Assembly (NCBI GenBank): GCA_902496595.1
Contig: CABVBV010000076.1
Location: forward strand, 1 to 9,717
DNA length: 9,717 bases
Direction: 5' to 3'
Origin: an uncultured Eubacteriales bacterium
Lineage (GTDB): Bacteria; Bacillota; Clostridia; Oscillospirales; Oscillospiraceae
Of the stretch, positions 5,634 to 9,717 are shown one piece after another (within the stretch, counting starts at the first letter, position 1; each line of letters opens with the position of its first letter). The notes under the pieces were generated by a model. That model saw only the letters and a program-made list of their open reading frames with translations, searched no databases and was not told the DNA's origin. A program made the position numbers and the translations under genes.

Positions 5634-6017
5634 ATGCCGGAGGCCAATTTGACACAGGCCGAGTGGAGCGTTATGGACTGCCTCTGGGAGAGGGAGAAGA
5701 TGACGGGACGCGAAGCTGTGGAAGTCTTGCGCGAGCGCTGCGGCTGGAGCCGGAGCACGGTGCTGACGCTGCTTGGACGGCTGGAGGCGAAGGGAGCGGT
5801 CAAGGGCGAGAGCGAGGGCGGAGCAAAGGTGTACAGGCCGCTCGTCGGGCGCGAGGACGCCGCTGTCAGCGAGACGAGGAATTTCCTCGGGAGAGTATAC
5901 AACGGCAGCGTCAGCCTGATGCTGAGCGCATTGACACACAAAAAAGCTCTGTCTCAGGCCGAAATAGACGAGCTCTATGAGCTCCTGCGCGGATTGGAGG
6001 CGGAGAGCGATGCTTGA
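5634..6017 (+). CDS. BlaI/MecI/CopY-family transcriptional repressor
   Basis: A 127-residue cytoplasmic DNA-binding protein of the usual family length. The winged helix spans about 5-75: LTQAEWSVMDCLWE, then TGREAVEVL, the recognition helix SRSTVLTLLGRLEAKGAV, and the wing GGAKVYRPLV. The C-terminal dimerisation part (76-125) contains NFLGRVYNGSVSLML and LSQAEIDELYELL. Known family members repress their own operon until a BlaR1-type protease cascade cleaves them. In staphylococcal MecI/BlaI the cut is at an Asn-Phe pair. By alignment that position is S98-A99 here, so cleavage specificity would differ. The gene heads an operon, overlaps the protease gene by eight bases (6010-6017), and has two family-type operators at its promoter, so autorepression is likely. 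The family assignment is firm. The signal and full regulon are not known. Confidence 0.95.
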   Translation: MPEANLTQAEWSVMDCLWEREKMTGREAVEVLRERCGWSRSTVLTLLGRLEAKGAVKGESEGGAKVYRPLVGREDAAVSETRNFLGRVYNGSVSLMLSALTHKKALSQAEIDELYELLRGLEAESDA

Positions 6018-9000
6018 ATGGATAGTCTCGTCCTCGGTGCTCATCCTCGCCGTGGCCGTACTGCGGCGGGCGCTCCGGGGCCGGATAAGCCCGAGGCTTC
6101 AATACGCGCTGTGGCTCATCGTGCTCCTGCGGCTGCTCGTGCCGCTGAATATCGGCCAGGCGAAGGTCAGCGTGCAGAACGTCGTGCGCGAGGCGGACGC
6201 CGAAATCGCCTCGCAGGTCGTGACTTATGTAAACTACGAGCTGCCCGACCTCGCCGTGCCCGAGCCAGATCCGGCGCTGCCGGAGGCGGAGCAGCAGGCG
6301 CAGTACGAGCAGAACGCCTCCGAGTACGAGGCGCAGATCGAGGCGGCGAAGGCCGAGACCGGCACGCCGGTCACGCTGTCGGATATCTTGCAATACGTCT
6401 GGTATACCGGTATGGCCGCGATGGCGCTGTGGTTCCTTGGGACGAACCTCGTGTTCCGCGCAAGGCTCCGGAAGGACAGGGAGCGCCTCGAGTACGCCTG
6501 CAAGCTGCCGGTGTACGTCACGGGCGCGGTGGAGACGCCCTGCCTCTTCGGTTCGGCCATCTACGTGACCCGCGAGGCGGCGGCGGACGCCCTGGCGCTC
6601 CGGCACAGCGTGGAGCACGAGCTGACGCATCACCGTCACGGCGACCACGTCTGGGCGCTGCTGCGCTGCGCCTGCCTGGTGCTGCATTGGTACAACCCGC
6701 TCGTGTGGCTCGCGGCGATGCTCTCAAGGCGCGACGCGGAGCTGGCCTGCGACGAGGCGACGATAAAGCGCCTGGGCGAAGACGAGCGTGCGGCATACGG
6801 CAGGACGCTCATAGATATCGCCTGCGAAAAACGAGCGACGCTCCTGCGCACGGCGACGACGATGAACTGCGGCAAGTCGGGCCTCAAAGAGCGCATCCTG
6901 CTCATAGCCAAGAAGCCAAAAACCGCCGTCTACGCGGTGGTCATCCTCATCCTCGCAGCCATAGTGATAACCGGCTGCACCTTCACCGGTGCGCAGGAGG
7001 GAAGCGCGGCACCGGGGCTTGAGGGCGCGTACACGGCCATGGTACACCGTTATCCCGGCGAGGCTGAAGCGGGCTGGCGCTACGACATAGGCGGCGCGGA
7101 ACTGGAGCGCCTGACGGCCTCGCTGGAGGGCATCAGGCTGCTGGGCGAGGCGGAGGAGCCGCTGTTTGACGAGGCGACCGGAATGTATACTGAGCCGGCT
7201 GAGCTGTATCAGGTTCTGGTGAACTGCGGCGGCGCCACAGGCGAGGTGCGCGGGTACAGCTTCTTTGAGGGCGGCGTGCTTGGTCTGCCGGACGGGAGTT
7301 TCCGGAATTATGTGCCGGATAGTCTGGACTTTGAGGTGTTTGAGGAGCTTATCGCGGCCTGGACGCCGCCCGCCAAGGACGAGACGGACATAGAGGCGGC
7401 CATGGCGGCCTTCGAGCGCATGGTCGAGGAGGATATGCCCGGCTGCGAGTTGGTGTCGCTCCGGTACGACAAGCTGATAGACGAATACGTGACGGATATG
7501 TATATGCACGACAACCTGCTCATGCTCCGTGACTGGCTGGACAGAAACGACTTCATGACGCTGCAGTGCGTCCTGAGCATACCCGACGCAGGCGGCGAAC
7601 AGCCTGAGACGGGCTATGTGCTTTACCGGACGGAGAACGGCTGGGCCGAGCTGGATGTGATGCAGCTGCTGCAGGGCCCGCTTGAGCTGCCGGGGCTTGA
7701 GGGCGCGTACACGGCGCATATCCAGTCAACCAGGCAGGACGCGCAGCGCGCTTGGCGCTACGACATCGAGGGCGCGGAGCTTGAGCGCCTCGTCGCGGCG
7801 CTCGAGGGCATGGAGCTCGTCGCCCCGGCCGAGGAGCCGGTGTACGACCAGGAGAGCTTCCGCTATGTAGACCCGGCGACGCTCTACTCGGTGAGCGTCA
7901 ACTGCGGCGGCGAGGACGGCAGCGTGCTCAGTTACGAATTTCTCGAGGACAATGTGGTCATCCTGCCCGGGAAGCTCATATACACCTTCGCGCCGGAGAG
8001 CCTGGACTACGCGCTCTTTGACGAGCTCATGGCGGCGCGGACGCCGGTCACAAAGCCCGAGGCGGATATCGAGGCGGCGAAGGCGGCCCTCGAGCGGTAC
8101 ATAAAGGCGCAGGCCGCGCCCGGCTGCGGCATTGAGAGCCTCACCTACCAGCCCGAGACGGATGAGTACTGGACGGACGTCGCCCTGCACGACAGCTGGC
8201 TGCTGCGGCAGGAGGGCCTTGACGAGTACGACTTCATAACGCTCGCCGCTGTCCTGACGCCCGGAGACGACGGCGGTACCCTCTGGACGATGGAACCGTG
8301 GACGGAGACCATCTTCATCATGCAGCGGGCTGAGGACGGCTGGGAGGTGTTCAACTGGAACCAGCCGGGCAGTCAGGGGAACTCCGACATCACGCCGTCG
8401 GCGGAAAATACGCCCGAACCATGGCCGGAGTTTGCCGCAGGGCCGGCTGAGGGCGGCTATGAGTTTGGCAGCGCGGAGCTGGGCCTGACCTTCACCGTGC
8501 CCGCCGAGGCCTCGGAGAAGGTGGCCGTGGCCTCCGGCGTGAGATACTACGACCCGGACGGCGCCAGCCTGACGCTCTACTACGTCCCCGAAAACGGGAG
8601 ATACCCCCTGACCATGTTCTATCTCGTCACCGAGTCGCCGCGCGCGGACTTTTTCAGGCCGGGCAGCTGGTACTACTCCGCCGCGACCGGCCACCCTGTC
8701 GCGGCCATGAGCGAGACCGGCATATACTTCACGATGGGACAGCTCGGCGGCTCCGAGATAGGCCGTGACGACCCGCTGTGGGACGACTATATCGAGACCT
8801 GTTCGGCCGTCAGCGCGGCTATTAGGGAGAGCATTGCCGTCGATGACGCCTCATCGATACCGGCGCTGAACGAGGCTGCGGTTTCCGTTGCAGCGGACGA
8901 GCTCGCGGCGCACGGCGGTGATGCCCTCACCCGCGCGGAGGCGGCGCAGCTGGTCTTCGGCCTGCTCTCGGCGGGCAACAAGGCACAGGAGTACCCGCTC

Positions 9001-9390
9001 GCATATACGGACGTAACGCCCGGCAGCGAGGCGGCGCAGGCTGTCGCTTACCTGGACAGCTACGGCCTGCTGACGCGCTACTCGGCGGACGGCGGGGCGC
9101 TGGATGGCGAGCTGTTCCGCCCCGGCGAGGATATCACCCGCGCGGAATTTGTCATGCTGCTGCACCGCCTGTCCTTCCAGCCCTCGCCGCTGGCTTACGG
9201 CGAGGTGCTTGAGAGCCTGGACAGTGCTCACTGGGCATATAGCTATTTGGATTACGCCTGGAAATGCGGCTGGTTGGAGCCCGAAGGAGGCGACATCCGT
9301 GCCGACGAGCCCATCACCTGCGCCGAGGCTGCCCATGCTCTCGAGTGTATCGCCGAAGACGGCTATCCCACGCCGGGAGTGGATTTCTGA
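6010..9390 (+). CDS. BlaR1-like M56 membrane metalloprotease with duplicated extracellular domain and SLH repeats
   Basis: A 1126-residue sensor protease, nearly twice the length of classical BlaR1 (about 600). Membrane helices lie at about 2-20, 30-47, 127-149 and 305-322. Zinc ligands H203 and H207 and catalytic E204 are in HELTH, with the third ligand probably E244 in AELACDE; all fall in the cytoplasmic loop before helix 4, as in BlaR1. After helix 4 come a tandem repeat (335-560 and 561-786), a beta-rich module (about 817-944) and SLH-type repeats (about 970-1114) with LTRAE, ITRAE and ITCAE signatures. I see none of the SxxK, SxN or KTG motifs of a penicillin-binding sensor, so the signal is probably not sensed by acylation. 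I infer that a cell-wall or envelope signal drives cleavage of the upstream repressor. ATG 6010 overlaps that gene's stop and has GGAGG nine bases before it; an in-frame ATG at 5977 lacks one. ITGC (320-323) at the end of helix 4 resembles a lipobox. Confidence 0.9.
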   Translation: MLEWIVSSSVLILAVAVLRRALRGRISPRLQYALWLIVLLRLLVPLNIGQAKVSVQNVVREADAEIASQVVTYVNYELPDLAVPEPDPALPEAEQQAQYEQNASEYEAQIEAAKAETGTPVTLSDILQYVWYTGMAAMALWFLGTNLVFRARLRKDRERLEYACKLPVYVTGAVETPCLFGSAIYVTREAAADALALRHSVEHELTHHRHGDHVWALLRCACLVLHWYNPLVWLAAMLSRRDAELACDEATIKRLGEDERAAYGRTLIDIACEKRATLLRTATTMNCGKSGLKERILLIAKKPKTAVYAVVILILAAIVITGCTFTGAQEGSAAPGLEGAYTAMVHRYPGEAEAGWRYDIGGAELERLTASLEGIRLLGEAEEPLFDEATGMYTEPAELYQVLVNCGGATGEVRGYSFFEGGVLGLPDGSFRNYVPDSLDFEVFEELIAAWTPPAKDETDIEAAMAAFERMVEEDMPGCELVSLRYDKLIDEYVTDMYMHDNLLMLRDWLDRNDFMTLQCVLSIPDAGGEQPETGYVLYRTENGWAELDVMQLLQGPLELPGLEGAYTAHIQSTRQDAQRAWRYDIEGAELERLVAALEGMELVAPAEEPVYDQESFRYVDPATLYSVSVNCGGEDGSVLSYEFLEDNVVILPGKLIYTFAPESLDYALFDELMAARTPVTKPEADIEAAKAALERYIKAQAAPGCGIESLTYQPETDEYWTDVALHDSWLLRQEGLDEYDFITLAAVLTPGDDGGTLWTMEPWTETIFIMQRAEDGWEVFNWNQPGSQGNSDITPSAENTPEPWPEFAAGPAEGGYEFGSAELGLTFTVPAEASEKVAVASGVRYYDPDGASLTLYYVPENGRYPLTMFYLVTESPRADFFRPGSWYYSAATGHPVAAMSETGIYFTMGQLGGSEIGRDDPLWDDYIETCSAVSAAIRESIAVDDASSIPALNEAAVSVAADELAAHGGDALTRAEAAQLVFGLLSAGNKAQEYPLAYTDVTPGSEAAQAVAYLDSYGLLTRYSADGGALDGELFRPGEDITRAEFVMLLHRLSFQPSPLAYGEVLESLDSAHWAYSYLDYAWKCGWLEPEGGDIRADEPITCAEAAHALECIAEDGYPTPGVDF
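7012..7689 (+). repeat. Sensor-domain repeat, copy 1
   Basis: Codons 335-560 of the protease gene. It opens with PGLEGAYTA and holds WRYDIGGAELERL, VNCGG, SLDFEVFEELIAAWTP and DEYVTDMYMHD, all with counterparts in copy 2. The first 26 bases (7012-7037) are identical to those of copy 2. Confidence 0.85.
7690..8367 (+). repeat. Sensor-domain repeat, copy 2
   Basis: Codons 561-786, exactly 678 bases (226 codons) downstream of copy 1. It opens with PGLEGAYTA and holds WRYDIEGAELERL, VNCGG, SLDYALFDELMAARTP and DEYWTDVALHD. The protein has diverged between the copies while the register is kept, so this is an old in-frame duplication with an unusually conserved junction. Confidence 0.85.
8917..9351 (+). 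other. Region coding for S-layer homology (SLH) repeats
   Basis: Codons about 970-1114 of the protease gene. It holds a partial first repeat ending in LTRAEAAQLVFGLL, a full second one (AYTDVTPGSEAAQAVAYLDSYGLL, then FRPGEDITRAEFVMLLHRL) and a third (SLDSAHWAYSYLDYAWKCGWL, then ITCAEAAHALECI). SLH repeats typically bind pyruvylated secondary wall polymers, so the C-terminus may be anchored in the wall. The third repeat has C in place of R in its TRAE motif, so its binding may be weakened. Confidence 0.8.
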
Positions 9391-9404
9391 GAGCAAAACA
9401 CAAA

Positions 9405-9438
9405 AAGGCCCGCCGCCCTTTTCGGGGCGGCGGGCTTT
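9405..9438. terminator. Bidirectional terminator between convergent genes
   Basis: GCCCGCCGCCC (9408-9418) pairs exactly with GGGCGGCGGGC (9425-9435). AAG/TTT pairing extends the stem to 9405 and 9438. It is flanked by A-rich sequence on the left and TTTGGTTTT on the right, so it can end both the protease operon and the leftward gene that stops at 9443. Confidence 0.85.
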
Positions 9439-9442
9439 GGTT

Positions 9443-9717
9443 TTACATCGGTTCCAGCTCGTCGTCGAGCCAGGTGTCGTGTTCCGTGAGCTTTCTTGTG
9501 AATATCCTCGCGTTGTCCTCGGGGTATTTGTTCTGGTGGAACTTGAATATCGTCTCGTCCGTGCCCGGAAGTTTGCCCAATATCTCGATCTTCCCGCGCG
9601 GGTGGCTCATGGCGTAGCGTACCGCCTTGCCCAGCCCGCTCTGCATGGCCTTCGCCTCGTCCACTATGCCGATGCCCTCGGCCAGCGGCACCTGGAAGCG
9701 CCCCTTCACGCCGCGCA
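9443..9717 (-). CDS. Unrecognised protein, C-terminal part, gene continues past the right edge
   Basis: The frame is open from the right edge to TAA at 9443-9445, giving about 90 residues of C-terminal sequence. A GTG at 9709 is an unlikely start because the frame continues upstream and no ribosome site is visible. Readable stretches are FQVPLAEGIGIVDEAKAMQS, AVRYAMSHPRGKIEILGKLP and FKFHQNKYPEDNARIFTRKL. The end is acidic (TWLDDELEP). I do not recognise the family. There are no membrane segments or export signal in the visible part, so the protein is probably cytoplasmic. Codon use is GC-rich, like its neighbours. It converges on the protease gene and shares its terminator, so it is probably not part of that operon. 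Confidence 0.75.
   Translation of the reverse strand, partial: RGVKGRFQVPLAEGIGIVDEAKAMQSGLGKAVRYAMSHPRGKIEILGKLPGTDETIFKFHQNKYPEDNARIFTRKLTEHDTWLDDELEPM

Noticed and set aside
5446..5655. Upstream start for the lipoprotein adding 70 residues
   Set aside because: It would run through both promoters and the operators, and would bury the signal peptide. ATG 5445 has GGAGG at ideal spacing.
5977..6009. Upstream ATG for the protease gene
   Set aside because: It has no ribosome site and would overlap the repressor gene by about 40 bases. ATG 6010 starts a membrane helix directly, as in BlaR1 proteins.
6724..8694. Two long minus-strand open frames (331 and 322 codons) opposite the protease gene
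   Set aside because: Their composition is arginine/leucine-rich shadow sequence. The plus strand has continuous domain structure, and its repeats are seen in protein register.
5634..9390. A beta-lactam resistance operon
   Set aside because: The BlaI/BlaR1 homology invites this name, but there is no beta-lactamase or penicillin-binding protein gene and no transpeptidase motif in the sensor, so I left gene symbols empty.

Overview
This is a GC-rich chromosomal window from a low-complexity-regulator-rich Firmicute. The combined signs (BlaI/BlaR1-type regulator pair, OmpR/histidine-kinase pair, lipoprotein solute-binding protein, S-layer homology repeats, strong AGGAGG ribosome sites, and hairpin-rich intergenic DNA) suggest a high-GC gut clostridium, most likely of the Oscillospiraceae. 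The family-level assignment is inference.

Layout: (1) Bases 1-149 hold the last 45 codons and probable right end of an IS30-family insertion sequence. (2) Bases 150-470 contain no gene, only a run of hairpins: a strong terminator at 204-236, then a mosaic of REP-like palindromes up to the end of the kinase gene. (3) Bases 471-2926 on the minus strand hold an OmpR-family response regulator and a sensor histidine kinase, tightly coupled, with a possible autoregulatory box upstream. (4) Bases 3079-5445 on the minus strand hold a large lipoprotein. Its N-terminal half looks propeller-like and its C-terminal half looks like a family-1 extracellular solute-binding protein. No ABC permease is nearby. 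(5) Bases 5446-5633 are a divergent control region with a good promoter on each strand, a pair of BlaI-like operators and a separate long dyad. (6) Bases 5634-9390 on the plus strand hold a BlaI-family repressor and an overlapping 1126-residue BlaR1-like membrane metalloprotease. (7) A bidirectional terminator at 9405-9438 separates this operon from the 3' end of an unrecognised minus-strand gene that runs off the right edge.

The most interesting object is the BlaR1-like protein. It keeps the M56 zinc protease (HELTH) and the four-helix topology, but I see no penicillin-binding sensor. Outside the membrane it instead carries a 226-residue tandem duplication, a further beta-rich module and a C-terminal set of S-layer homology repeats. 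It also has a lipobox-like ITGC at the end of the last membrane helix. If the family mechanism holds, an extracellular or cell-wall state (not necessarily a beta-lactam) would activate the protease, inactivate the repressor and derepress the operon. The divergent lipoprotein is a possible second target, since a canonical BlaI half-site lies near its start site. There is no beta-lactamase gene in the window, so the controlled output is unknown.
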